Source: Nostoc spongiaeforme FACHB-130
GTDB taxonomy: Bacteria > Cyanobacteriota > Cyanobacteriia > Cyanobacteriales > Nostocaceae
Assembly (NCBI RefSeq): GCF_014698475.1
Contig: NZ_JACJTB010000002.1
Location: 342,500 to 406,499 of the forward strand
DNA length: 64,000 nt
Reading direction: 5' to 3'
In this document: piece after piece, positions 38,222-46,875 of the stretch
Position numbering within the stretch: position 1 is the first letter of the stretch
How the letters are laid out: each line of letters begins with the position of its first letter
Notes under the pieces: generated by a model
Database searches by the model: none
What the model was told of the DNA's origin: nothing
Seen by the model: the letters and a program-made list of their open reading frames with translations, nothing else
Position numbers and translations under genes: made by a program

Positions 38222-39265
38222 GTGGGGCTGTTTAGGAACTTTCGCTCATCATGGGATATGGGTATCGACCTCGGTACTGCCAATACCCTTGTTTATGTAT
38301 CAGGTAAAGGCATTGTACTGCAAGAACCTTCTGTAGTGGCGATCGACCAAATCGAAAAGGTGGCGCTGGCAGTAGGAGAAGATGCCAAAAAAATGCTCGG
38401 TCGCACACCGGAAAACGTGATTGCCTTGCGTCCCTTGCGTGACGGTGTAATCGCTGATTTTGATACGGCAGAGTTAATGCTGAAAAGTTTTATTCAGCGA
38501 GTTAATGAAGGGCGATCGCTGATTTTACCGCGAATTGTGATTGGGATTCCCAGTGGTGTCACTGGGGTAGAAAGACGGGCTGTAATGGATGCCGCAGTTC
38601 AAGCTGGGGCAAGAGAAGTATATTTAATCGATGAGCCAGTTGCCGCCGCAATTGGCGCAGGTCTACCAGTTGCCGAACCCACTGGTAACATGATTATCGA
38701 TATTGGTGGTGGCACAACGGAAGTTGCGGTGTTGAGTCTTCAAGGCACAGTGTTGAGTGAATCAGTACGCATTGCTGGTGATGAACTGACTGAATCCATC
38801 GTCCAATATATGAAGAAAGTGCATAACTTGGTAATTGGTGAACGGACTGCGGAAGAAATCAAAATTCGTCTGGGTTCAGCCTATCCCACGAATGAAGATA
38901 ACGAAATCATGATGGAAGTCAGAGGTTTACATTTACTGTCTGGTTTACCCCGCACTGTTACCATCAAAAGTCCAGAAATCCGCGAAAGTATGTTGGAACC
39001 GTTATCCATCATTGTCGAAGCGGTAAAACGGACATTAGAAAGAACCCCGCCAGAACTAGCATCTGACATCATCGACCGTGGTATTATGCTGGCTGGTGGT
39101 GGGGCGCTACTCAAAGGCATTGATACCCTGATCAGTCATGAAACGGGTATTGTGACTCACATAGCGGCTGATCCACTTAGCTGTGTTGTACTGGGAACAG
39201 GCCGTGTCTTAGAGAACTTTAAACAGCTGGAAAGGGTATTCAGCGGCCGTTCTAAAAATATGTAG
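38222..39265 (+). CDS. mreB: Rod-shape-determining protein MreB
   Basis: MreB is the bacterial actin that guides wall synthesis. The 347-residue protein shows the actin ATP-binding signatures DMGIDLGTANTLVYV (phosphate 1), MIIDIGGGTTEVAVLSL (phosphate 2) and IMLAGGGALLKGID (adenosine). It begins with GTG at 38222 and the amphipathic N-terminus MGLFRNF that would bind the membrane. First gene of mreBCD. Confidence 0.97.
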   Translation: MGLFRNFRSSWDMGIDLGTANTLVYVSGKGIVLQEPSVVAIDQIEKVALAVGEDAKKMLGRTPENVIALRPLRDGVIADFDTAELMLKSFIQRVNEGRSLILPRIVIGIPSGVTGVERRAVMDAAVQAGAREVYLIDEPVAAAIGAGLPVAEPTGNMIIDIGGGTTEVAVLSLQGTVLSESVRIAGDELTESIVQYMKKVHNLVIGERTAEEIKIRLGSAYPTNEDNEIMMEVRGLHLLSGLPRTVTIKSPEIRESMLEPLSIIVEAVKRTLERTPPELASDIIDRGIMLAGGGALLKGIDTLISHETGIVTHIAADPLSCVVLGTGRVLENFKQLERVFSGRSKNM

Positions 39266-39358
39266 GAAAAAATATGAGATATTGGGTTCTATTTGCCTTG
39301 AATTTGGGTTTCATATAAATAGAATCCGATATCTATCAAAATATAGAAACAGGTATAA

Positions 39359-40180
39359 ATGGTTACTGTACGTCGTTGGTGGGGTCGCAAAGGGTTACAG
39401 GTTGCTTCGCTGGCCCTTGTACTAGGTGGTGCTTGGATATTACGACAAACTCAAGGGGCAATGCTACTGGAAGTTTATCAAGTAGTGACAAGTCCTCTAC
39501 AGCTTTTACAATCTGGCCAAACTCCTGAAGAACGTTTAGAAGAACGCCTCAAAGATGCCCAGTTTATGGAGATGCAAACCCGCATTCAAGAACTGGAAAG
39601 CCAAAATCAACAGTTACAAAATTTATTGGGTTATGTCCAACCTGAGCCAGCCGCATCACGTCCAGTACCAGCGCGGGTAGTAGGGCGGAGTGCAGATCAT
39701 TGGTGGCAACAAGTAACCCTGAATCGTGGCTCAAATTCTGGCATTCAAGAAGGGTATATTGTCAAGGCTGAGGGTGGATTAGTTGGTTTGGTAGATAGTG
39801 TCACCCCGAATACTAGCCGTGTGTTGTTGATTAGTGACCTCAAAAGTCAAGTGGGTGTGACTGTTAGCCGTACTTCTGCCAAGGGAGTATTACGGGGCGA
39901 TTCTTCCGCAGAAGCGGTGCTGGAATTTTATGAAAAAGTGCCGAATGTCAAAGTCGGAGATTTAGTTTCGACTTCCACTTACAGTCAAAAATTCCCATCT
40001 GGTTTAGCAGTAGGCAAAATCAAATCTTTGGATTTAAAGAAACTGCCAGCATCAGTGGCGAAAGTTGAACTTTTCCCACCAATTAGGTCATTAGATTGGG
40101 TGGCTGTGTATCCTAAACCAACAAACCAACCACAGGAAACGCCACAGTCCAAGGAACAAGAACAGGCAAATCAACAATGA
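39359..40180 (+). CDS. mreC: Rod-shape-determining protein MreC
   Basis: The 273-residue protein has one N-terminal membrane helix (LQVASLALVLGGAWIL), a coiled coil (QTRIQELESQNQQLQNLLGY) and the beta-rich periplasmic domain (VVGRSADHWWQQVTLNRGS, then VVGLVD-type repeats). The C-terminus is a Gln-rich tail. It overlaps mreD by 4 bp. MreC links MreB inside the cell with wall enzymes outside. Confidence 0.95.
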   Translation: MVTVRRWWGRKGLQVASLALVLGGAWILRQTQGAMLLEVYQVVTSPLQLLQSGQTPEERLEERLKDAQFMEMQTRIQELESQNQQLQNLLGYVQPEPAASRPVPARVVGRSADHWWQQVTLNRGSNSGIQEGYIVKAEGGLVGLVDSVTPNTSRVLLISDLKSQVGVTVSRTSAKGVLRGDSSAEAVLEFYEKVPNVKVGDLVSTSTYSQKFPSGLAVGKIKSLDLKKLPASVAKVELFPPIRSLDWVAVYPKPTNQPQETPQSKEQEQANQQ

Positions 40181-40797
40181 AGATACCTTCATTTAGTGGT
40201 CGTAAATCGAACAAGCCAAAAGCTGCGGAACGAAAATCAAAATCTAAAGCTTATCGCAAACCCATCGCCCGTTGGCATCCGCGTGTAGTGCAACTGTTAG
40301 ATTTGTCTGTGACAGTTGGATCTGTGCTGCTATGCTTGCTGTTACTACCGACTCGCTTTCCTGGTACAGAATTGTTGGGACTGGGTCCGAATTGGCTGTT
40401 AATTTGGGTAGTGGCTTGGAGTGTCAAACGCTCTGTTTGGGAAGGAGCGATCGCAGGTATAGTTTTAGGACTACTGCAAGATGCCCTAACTTCGCCAAAT
40501 CCAACTCACGCCGTCACTTTAGGTTTGGTGGGATTACTCACTGGATTAGTGCAGAAGCAGCGATTTATCCAAGAAGACTTTATTTCCATCGCTTTAATTG
40601 TCTTTATCATGGCCATTTTGTCGGAGTCAATTTTTGGGTTGCAATTGAGTTTGACTGGCGATCGCAAAGTAGAATACATCTGGGCTTATTACCAAAGAGT
40701 TGCCCTAGCGTCAGCTATTCTCAGTAGTCTTTGGGCTCCTGTCGTTTACTATCCCCTCAATTTGTGGTGGCAAAAGCGCAAAGCGATCGAACAATAG
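40177..40797 (+). CDS. mreD: Rod-shape-determining protein MreD
   Basis: MreD is the third, membrane-embedded member of the complex. The 206-residue protein has a basic N-terminus of about 45 residues and five or so membrane helices (LLDLSVTVGSVLLCLLLLPT, AIAGIVLGLLQDALTSPNP, FISIALIVFIMAILSESIFG). The ATGA overlap with mreC and the terminator straight after show that it closes the operon. Confidence 0.94.
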   Translation: MKIPSFSGRKSNKPKAAERKSKSKAYRKPIARWHPRVVQLLDLSVTVGSVLLCLLLLPTRFPGTELLGLGPNWLLIWVVAWSVKRSVWEGAIAGIVLGLLQDALTSPNPTHAVTLGLVGLLTGLVQKQRFIQEDFISIALIVFIMAILSESIFGLQLSLTGDRKVEYIWAYYQRVALASAILSSLWAPVVYYPLNLWWQKRKAIEQ

Positions 40798-40829
40798 TTA
40801 CAGAGGAAATATCTTGAGTGTAAATTTGG

Positions 40830-40873
40830 GAGTGAGGAATCATAGGCTAAGAGCCTAAATCCTCACTCTTTTT
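40830..40873 (+). terminator. Rho-independent terminator of mreBCD
   Basis: GAGTGAGGA (40830-40838) pairs with TCCTCACTC (40860-40868), an inner GGCT/AGCC pair strengthens it, and TTTTT follows directly. It lies 32 bp after the mreD stop and insulates the restriction-modification island. Confidence 0.88.
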
Positions 40874-40915
40874 GATTAAAAGTCAATAGTCAATAATTTT
40901 GATGTGAGGTGTTTT

Positions 40916-40936
40916 AATAACCTGTTTTGGGTTATT
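40916..40936. promoter_or_regulatory. Candidate controller operator upstream of the methyltransferase
   Basis: A perfect palindrome AATAACC-N7-GGTTATT, 44 bp before the methyltransferase start. The spacer is TGTTTTG. The same palindrome with spacer TATTTTG (read on the minus strand) lies upstream of the small HTH gene at 43102-43122. A second weaker palindrome TTATT-N6-AATAA (40932-40947) overlaps it. This is what a C-protein box would look like. Confidence 0.7.
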
Positions 40937-40979
40937 GTATTGAATAATTAAGTGTTTTGCTCAAAAGGTAGGTGTAACG

Positions 40980-42068
40980 TTGAAGGATCAAAGACAGAAA
41001 CTACCAATCAATCAAATTATTTTAGGAGATTGCATAACACTATTAAAAGAAATACCAGATGAATGTATTGATTTAGTTATATCTTCACCTCCATATAATT
41101 TAGGAAAGGAATACGAAGCAAGACAAGCTCTCGATATTTATCTAGAATCACAAAAAAATGTTCTACAAGAGTGCGGCCGGGTTTTAAAAAAAACAGGTTC
41201 TCTATTTTGGCAGGTAGGAGCTTTTGCGGATAAAGGTACGATTATTCCCCTAGATATTCGCTTGTTTCCCATATTAGAATCATGTGGTTTACTGCCAAGA
41301 AATAGAATTATCTGGGCTAGACAACATGGACTTCATGCTCAAAAGAAATTTTCTTGTAGACATGAAACAATTCTCTGGTTTACGAAAACTAATGAATATA
41401 TATTCAATTTAGATGCTATAAGAGTTCCGCAAAAATATCAAAATAAAAAGCATTATCGAGGAAATCGTAAAGGAGAATTATCCTGTAATCCAGATGGTAA
41501 AAACCCTGGTGACATTTGGTTATTCCGCAATGTGAAACATAATCATGAAGAACAAACAATACATCCTTGCCAGTTCCCAGAAGATTTGGTGTCCAGAATT
41601 GTATTAGCTACAACTAATGCAGGTGATTTAGTTTTTGACCCATATATGGGTGCAGGTACAGTTGCAGTTGTTTCCAAAAACCACAACCGTAACTTTATTG
41701 GTACGGAAATAGACTCCAAATATCATCAAGTAGGACTTCGCCGACTCAGTGGGGAACCTGATGAAAAAGGTTATTTTCCGAATCTAAAAACTTTACGAGA
41801 TTATGTTGAGCGTACAGGTCAGCCCATCGAGAAATTTAGATTTGATGTGCAAATTGGCGAAAAAGCCTCAGATAGAAGTAAAGCCAAAATCTACCCAGAA
41901 GAGTACCATTTGCAAGAGATGTATGAGCGATTACTGTATGAGGAAGCAGCTTTTTCTGCTACTCTGCAAGGTGAAGATATTCCAATAGATCCAAAACTCA
42001 ATGGCAATGGTAGAAAAACTGCGGAGAAAATTCAGAAAAGTCAACAAATAGAGTTAGAACTCTTCTAA
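40980..42068 (+). CDS. Type II DNA methyltransferase, beta class (BglII-like system)
   Basis: The 362-residue protein has the beta-class motif order: catalytic motif IV first (LVISSPPYNLGKEY, residue about 36) and the SAM-binding motif last (VFDPYMGAGTVAVVSKN, residue about 218). SPPY is typical of N4-cytosine enzymes, though some adenine enzymes share it. It begins with TTG at 40980 behind an AGGTAGGT stretch. It converges with a BglII-like endonuclease gene, 8 bp apart, so it most likely protects AGATCT sites, as the BglII methylase does. That specificity is inferred from the partner. Confidence 0.93.
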   Translation: MKDQRQKLPINQIILGDCITLLKEIPDECIDLVISSPPYNLGKEYEARQALDIYLESQKNVLQECGRVLKKTGSLFWQVGAFADKGTIIPLDIRLFPILESCGLLPRNRIIWARQHGLHAQKKFSCRHETILWFTKTNEYIFNLDAIRVPQKYQNKKHYRGNRKGELSCNPDGKNPGDIWLFRNVKHNHEEQTIHPCQFPEDLVSRIVLATTNAGDLVFDPYMGAGTVAVVSKNHNRNFIGTEIDSKYHQVGLRRLSGEPDEKGYFPNLKTLRDYVERTGQPIEKFRFDVQIGEKASDRSKAKIYPEEYHLQEMYERLLYEEAAFSATLQGEDIPIDPKLNGNGRKTAEKIQKSQQIELELF

Positions 42069-42076
42069 ATTTTGAG

Positions 42077-42751
42077 CTAAAGTATATGAATTTTATAACG
42101 CTTGCTTCTGGCATGACTTGGTAGGATTTGACATTGGCAATCAATCTGTGTATTGACAATTCTAGAGTATCTTGTACTTTGATATATAGTAGAAACGGCT
42201 GATATGGTGGTATTCTTCTGCTCGAATAATCCAATTAGCCTAATTGGTATATCAAAGACATGATGTTTAATTAACGCAGTTAATTGTTGAACAGCTTGTT
42301 CGTAGTAAAGAGTACTATTAGAAGCAGGAAACATTTGAGCTTTTGTAATAATCACTAATAGCTTTGTAGAGTTACCTGCAAAATGAATTCTACTTTTAAA
42401 AAATAACTCTGAGCGTAAGAGATTGTTTAAAAGAAATGGATAGTTAGAAAATTGGCTTTCTAGCAGAATACCTGATTTACCAAAATCAACGTCTTTTCCC
42501 AAGAATCTGTATTCTACTGGAATTAAGATATTACTATGCCATCCTAGTTTGACCAATGTATTTTTTATATATTGATTACTGCCTACTGGATCAAAAATCG
42601 GATTACCTTTAATATTTGCCTGATCAGAAGGCTTAATATGCAAAGGCATTTTAGTCAGGCTAGTACTAATTTCGTTCCATTCAGATTCATACTCTGTGTT
42701 GGGTCCGATAATCTGATCGGCATTGTTAAAATCAGAGACTTGAATAATAAT
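42077..42751 (-). CDS. BglII-like type II restriction endonuclease with non-AUG start
   Basis: From the first ATG (42649) to the stop the protein lines up closely, from memory, with BglII: MPLHIKPSDQANIKG, IFDPVGSNQYIK, QFSNYPFLLNN, AQMFPASNSTLYYEQA, FDIPIRLIGL. The active site of BglII (Asp84, Glu93, Gln95) has its equivalent in DVDFGKSGILLESQ with the same spacing. The frame stays open upstream and encodes IIIQVSDFNNADQII, matching the BglII N-terminus, but there is no ATG, GTG or TTG at the right place. An ATT at 42751, eight bases after AGGAG, gives 224 aa (BglII is 223). It lies two bases past the controller stop codon. Confidence 0.9.
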   Translation of the reverse strand: MIIQVSDFNNADQIIGPNTEYESEWNEISTSLTKMPLHIKPSDQANIKGNPIFDPVGSNQYIKNTLVKLGWHSNILIPVEYRFLGKDVDFGKSGILLESQFSNYPFLLNNLLRSELFFKSRIHFAGNSTKLLVIITKAQMFPASNSTLYYEQAVQQLTALIKHHVFDIPIRLIGLFEQKNTTISAVSTIYQSTRYSRIVNTQIDCQCQILPSHARSKRYKIHIL

Positions 42752-42753
42752 GA

Positions 42754-43002
42754 TTATTTCTCCTCGTTTTCCTCAAGTAATGTTTTGATAAATGTTTCTG
42801 GTTCGACCTGAAGGGCTTCCACTACTTCTAAGAACTCAATTAGATCCAAACGGCGTTCACCGCGTTCATACTTCGAGACGTATGATTGTGGACGAGAAAG
42901 CTTATTTGATAGCTCAGATTGAGTTAGCATAGCTGCTTGGCGAGCTTTGATCAGCAATTGACGAAATCGATTGTATCTTTCAGTAAAGATTGATTTAGGC
43001 AC
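42754..43002 (-). CDS. XRE-family controller protein of the restriction-modification system
   Basis: The 82-residue protein is a single HTH domain: RQAAMLTQSELSNKLSRPQS, then YVSKYERGERRLDLIEFLEV. The size and the place directly ahead of the endonuclease are typical of C proteins that time endonuclease expression. It starts with GTG at 43002; an overlapping ATG is in another frame. Its last codons contain the AGGAG that would serve the endonuclease. The candidate operator lies 100 bp upstream, so self-regulation is likely. Confidence 0.88.
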   Translation of the reverse strand: MPKSIFTERYNRFRQLLIKARQAAMLTQSELSNKLSRPQSYVSKYERGERRLDLIEFLEVVEALQVEPETFIKTLLEENEEK

Positions 43003-43491
43003 ATGAATTTTACTTGTTTTCTAACAGTTCACTTAATCTCTACGAGAGTTTTCTCAAGTACTGCAATCAAGGTTTTGTTAGATACTAAAACCTAATATAG
43101 GATTAACCCAAAATAGGTTATTAGTATAATTCTGTGAGTAATGTTTTAGCGAGAGCCTACTGAGATAAAAGGAAAACAGGTATGGTAAATATAATTACAT
43201 TTGAGATGCTGGTTAGTGTTGTGTAGATTTTGGCGTGGAGATTTCGTTATTTAAGTAAGCACGCCGACAGCGAACAGTAACTTGGAAATATTAATGTTGA
43301 GGTATGAAGATCCAAATTGGTAACGTGCAGAATCTTGAAATTATTGCTCAAAATTTATGGATAATTCCCCAGTTGTTACTCAAGTAGATACATCGCTAAA
43401 TTACACTCAAGAAGATGGCTTGAGATTGCGATTCTCCTCTGGAGAGGCTGCGCCAACGCCAGTGGTATTTGATTCCCCAAAGCAGAACAGT
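43003..43491. other. Gap between controller gene and ribD
   Basis: It contains the controller-side operator at 43102-43122. A repeat-like palindrome CTCCTCTGGAGAGG (43434-43447) sits at the right end within the sequence that could be read as a ribD extension. Nothing else is seen. Confidence 0.55.
43102..43122. promoter_or_regulatory. Candidate controller operator upstream of the HTH gene
   Basis: Read on the minus strand this is AATAACC-TATTTTG-GGTTAAT, matching the methyltransferase-side palindrome at 18 or more of 21 positions. A second small palindrome CCTAATATAGG (43091-43101) touches it. Confidence 0.7.
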
Positions 43492-44583
43492 ATGAGCAGT
43501 GAAGCTGACTTTGACTCCCAGATGATGCAGCGATGCTTGGAACTTGCCCGCCGTGCTTTAGGGCGCACTTCGCCTAATCCTTTAGTGGGGGCGGTTGTAG
43601 TCAAAGATGGCGAGATTGTGGGTGAAGGGTTTCATCCCCGTGCTGGTGAACCTCATGCGGAAGTTTTTGCTTTGAGGGCTGCTGGTGATTGCGCTCATGG
43701 TGCTACAGTTTATGTCAACCTGGAACCTTGCAATCATTATGGGCGCACTCCTCCTTGTTCGGAAGGATTGATTAAGGCTGGTGTGGCTAAGGTAGTGGTG
43801 GGTATGGTTGATCCTAACCCTTTGGTAGCTGGGGGCGGGATTGCGCGTTTACGTGCTGCTGGTGTCGAGGTGTTAGTTGGGGTAGAGACTGAGGCTTGTC
43901 AGCAGCTAAATGAAGCTTTTGTACATCGCATTCTCTATAAAAAACCTTTTGGTATTTTGAAATATGCCATGACTTTAGATGGCAAAATTGCTACGACTGT
44001 TGGTCATAGTACTTGGGTGACAAATCAAGCCGCCCGCAGTGAAGTACATCAACTACGGGCGGCTTGCGATGCCATCATTGTTGGTGGTAATACAGTCCGA
44101 CAAGACAATCCTTTTTTAACTAGCCATCAAGTAGAGGCGCATAATCCGTTACGAGTAGTGATGAGTCGTCAACTCAACTTGCCAGAAACCGCCCGTTTAT
44201 GGGAAACCCAAGAAGCACCGACTTTGGTGTTAACTGAAATTGGGGCTAACCCTGATCTGCAAAAAATCTTACTTAAACGTGGCGTGGAGGTTGTGGAATT
44301 ACCCGCACTGACACCCGCACAAGCAATGATGCACTTATATGAACGGGGTTTTTGCAGTGTCTTGTGGGAGTGTGGCGGTAATTTAGCTGCAAGTGCGATC
44401 GCTCAAGGAGCGGTACAAAAAATTATGGCTTTTATTGCTCCTAAAATTATTGGTGGTAGTCATGCGCCTACTCCCGTTGGTGATTTGGGTTTTACTAACA
44501 TGACCGAAGCATTGCCCTTAGAAAATGTGCGTTGGCGTGTGGTTGGTTCCGATTGCTTAGTGGAAGGTTATTTACCTCAATAG
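43492..44583 (+). CDS. ribD: Bifunctional riboflavin biosynthesis protein RibD
   Basis: RibD deaminates and then reduces the pyrimidine intermediate of riboflavin synthesis. The N-terminal deaminase has the zinc site GEPHAEVFAL and NLEPCNHYGRTPPC; the C-terminal reductase shows ILKYAMTLDGKIAT and VGGNTVRQDNPFLT. I choose the ATG at 43492 (363 aa). The frame is open back to an ATG at 43357, but those 45 residues include a palindromic repeat (around 43430-43460), do not belong to the family and are probably untranslated. Confidence 0.94.
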   Translation: MSSEADFDSQMMQRCLELARRALGRTSPNPLVGAVVVKDGEIVGEGFHPRAGEPHAEVFALRAAGDCAHGATVYVNLEPCNHYGRTPPCSEGLIKAGVAKVVVGMVDPNPLVAGGGIARLRAAGVEVLVGVETEACQQLNEAFVHRILYKKPFGILKYAMTLDGKIATTVGHSTWVTNQAARSEVHQLRAACDAIIVGGNTVRQDNPFLTSHQVEAHNPLRVVMSRQLNLPETARLWETQEAPTLVLTEIGANPDLQKILLKRGVEVVELPALTPAQAMMHLYERGFCSVLWECGGNLAASAIAQGAVQKIMAFIAPKIIGGSHAPTPVGDLGFTNMTEALPLENVRWRVVGSDCLVEGYLPQ

Positions 44584-44641
44584 TCAATCATCAAAAGTCA
44601 ATGATCAATGGTTTTACTCTGGACTCTTGACCATTGACTTA

Positions 44642-44857
44642 TTAATAATGTCGCTCATAAGCGATATCTCGTATCAGACTTAGCCGGGATTGAATATAGT
44701 CACCAAGAGAATCAACCTCATGGGAATCTAAGAAAACTTGTGTTGTGGTTTGTTTTACCAACCATTGCACCAAGCTAGCATCATCCAGCTGTAGGAGGGT
44801 CATGGTTTGGGCAGTTTCAACCACAGACCAAAGCTGACGCAGAATATTGGGAGTCAT
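44642..44857 (-). CDS. Small conserved-looking protein of unknown function
   Basis: A 71-residue soluble protein, largely helical, beginning MTPNILRQLWSVVETAQTM and containing LVQWLVKQTTTQVFLDSHEV. It converges with ribD. It has an ATG start and acidic/hydrophobic composition like a real protein. I do not recognise it; no domain is seen. Confidence 0.65.
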   Translation of the reverse strand: MTPNILRQLWSVVETAQTMTLLQLDDASLVQWLVKQTTTQVFLDSHEVDSLGDYIQSRLSLIRDIAYERHY

Positions 44858-45305
44858 CAGACCTCATTGAAGATTAGCCTAGCTTTTTTTAGATTACACA
44901 ATTTCGGCGGTGACTTATGGCATGAATGTACAAGCTGAGACAAGTATTATTAAAAAATTAATAATGTGATTTATAACTTTATGAACTTTCAGAAAGGCGC
45001 TATTACATCAATTAGTTCATAAAAATTCACTAATACTATCTTGGTATTCTTATGATAATTTGTAAATGCCATCTACCGAAAGAAATATCTTAATTCTTTA
45101 GGTTTAAGAATGTATTTAATTAACAAAAATATTTAAAAAACAATAAATCATTGCTACTAAATTTGTGTGCCGAAAAAAGGATAAATGAGGGGCTAAAGAC
45201 TAAAAACCAGAAATTAGTCCCTCTTTTATGCAGAATGATGAAACTTGTTTGATGGGGACTAACTTCGTCGAATGATAAAGATGTGTAACAATCTACTGAC
45301 TAAAA
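44858..45305. other. 448-bp A/T-rich gap
   Basis: No gene is seen. Near 45187-45222 an imperfect hairpin (GAGGGGCTAAAGACTAA with TTAGTCCCTC) could be a transcript end. The rest is strongly A/T-rich. Confidence 0.5.
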
Positions 45306-45692
45306 TTATTCTTCATATTCCACCCAACTATTAGGCGTTTCCGAAACATGAACTTTTAATTGTACATTTGGCGGTACTCGCTTCTTAGTTTCATCGTAAA
45401 TATACTTAGCAATCATTTCCGCCGTAGTCTCATATTCAGGAGGCATAACTTCATTTAAAATGCAGTGGTCAAGACCGCCTTTTGTAACATCTTGTTTTGC
45501 CCAGCGTAAAGTTCTAAAATCTGCTACCATGACTGGATGAGGACAAAATTGTGAAGAATGCAACTGTGTTGATATAGCTTCTATGCGGACTTGGTAATTA
45601 TGTCCGTGCATCCGACCACAGGGGCCATCATAATCTTTGATGTAGTGGGCGCTGTTAAAAGAAAATTCCGTTACTACTTTCCATTTGGGCAT
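45306..45692 (-). CDS. queD: 6-carboxytetrahydropterin synthase
   Basis: QueD converts dihydroneopterin triphosphate to 6-carboxytetrahydropterin, an early step to queuosine. The 128-residue protein has the zinc and active-site residues FNSAHYIKDYDGPCGRMHGHNY-type pattern (His in SAHY, Cys in PCGRMHGH) and GLDHCILNEVMPP. Length is normal. PTPS paralogues share this fold, but the CGRMHGHNY form is typical of QueD. No other que gene is in the window. Confidence 0.93.
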   Translation of the reverse strand: MPKWKVVTEFSFNSAHYIKDYDGPCGRMHGHNYQVRIEAISTQLHSSQFCPHPVMVADFRTLRWAKQDVTKGGLDHCILNEVMPPEYETTAEMIAKYIYDETKKRVPPNVQLKVHVSETPNSWVEYEE

Positions 45693-46085
45693 TTTAAGAT
45701 TACCTCGTAGGCAGATAAATACTTACAGTAAAATTTAGGAGTCAGAATACAGAATTCAGCATCAAAATAGGATTTTAGCCTAGCGTTGATCCTAAATTCT
45801 GTACTTAACTAACTGGAAATCTGCTGTATCTCTTGTAATTGCATGTGTAAATCAATCAGATTTTTATAGTATTGCTAATACTAGTTTAAAAAAATAATAT
45901 GGCAGATATTGGGTTAGCTTGGCATTTTAAAGAATTTATCACAGTTGTAAGTGTGCGATCGCGCTGGTAGTGTTGGCAGTTAAAATGCGATCGCTACTCA
46001 GTATTTTCAAGATTCAACCAGATTATGATAGTAATGACATCTGTAATCTCCATCCAGTTGACTCAACTCTAACCCCAAGAAAGTC
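45693..46085. other. 393-bp gap between queD and the Uma2 gene
   Basis: It holds another member of the AGGAGTCAGAATACAGAATT repeat family (about 45727-45760) and two HIP1-type GCGATCGC-like sites near 45957 and 45987. Promoters of both divergent genes must lie here. Confidence 0.55.
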
Positions 46086-46796
46086 ATGTCAGTTGCCCAA
46101 GATTTGCCGCCAACCACAGATATAATATTTCCACCAGGAGATATATATAGTGACGAACCACCATTGGAAAGCGATTTACATCTACGCCAAATTATTTTGT
46201 TACTACAATGTTTAGAATTGTGGTGGCAAAACCGTAATGATTTTTATGCGGCTGGGAATCTGACAATATATTACAGTCAACGTCAACTCAAATCAGAAGA
46301 ATTTCGTGGCCCTGATTTTTTTGTGGTGCGGGGATGCGAAAGAAGACCTCGCAAAAGTTGGGTGATTTGGCAAGAAGACGGTAAATATCCTAATATCATT
46401 GTCGAGTTACTTTCTTCTTCCACAAAAGCCACAGATAAAGGCTTAAAAAAACAAATCTACCAAGATACTTTTCGCACACCGGAATATTTTTGGTTTGACC
46501 CCAATAATTTAGAATTTGCAGGCTTTCAATTAGTTTATGCTCAATACCAACCAATAGAACCGAATCCTCAAGGTTGGTTATGGAGTCAGCAGTTAGAATT
46601 ATATTTGGGTGTCCAGAATAATCAATTACGCTATTTTACGCCACAAGGGGAGTTATTGCCGACACCAGAAGAATTGGCACAGCAGGAAAAACAGCGTGCA
46701 GAACAGGAAAAACAACGCGCAGAACAGGAAATGCAGCGTGCGGAACGTCTAGCCGCTAAGTTGCGGGAGTTAAATGTTGATCCCGATGTTCTGTAA
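46086..46796 (+). CDS. Uma2-family (DUF820) putative endonuclease
   Basis: Uma2 proteins have a restriction-enzyme-like fold and are very abundant in cyanobacteria; their role is unsettled. The 236-residue protein shows the expected core: GPDFFVVRGCERRPRKSWVI, then PNIIVELLSSSTKATDKGLK with the acidic/Lys motif, and YQDTFRTPEYFWFDP. The C-terminal 45 residues are a charged coiled coil with three QEKQRAE-type repeats encoded by near-identical 21-bp units, ending LRELNVDPDVL. Confidence 0.88.
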   Translation: MSVAQDLPPTTDIIFPPGDIYSDEPPLESDLHLRQIILLLQCLELWWQNRNDFYAAGNLTIYYSQRQLKSEEFRGPDFFVVRGCERRPRKSWVIWQEDGKYPNIIVELLSSSTKATDKGLKKQIYQDTFRTPEYFWFDPNNLEFAGFQLVYAQYQPIEPNPQGWLWSQQLELYLGVQNNQLRYFTPQGELLPTPEELAQQEKQRAEQEKQRAEQEMQRAERLAAKLRELNVDPDVL

Positions 46797-46875
46797 AATT
46801 ATTGATGATATTGAGCGATCGCACCCTTGATTAATTAATAATAGGACTGAATAAGTATGACTGTTATTCTAATCA

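Noticed and set aside
43357..43491. N-terminal 45 codons of the longest ribD frame
   Set aside because: Outside the family domain and partly made of palindromic repeat; the ATG at 43492 fits RibD length.
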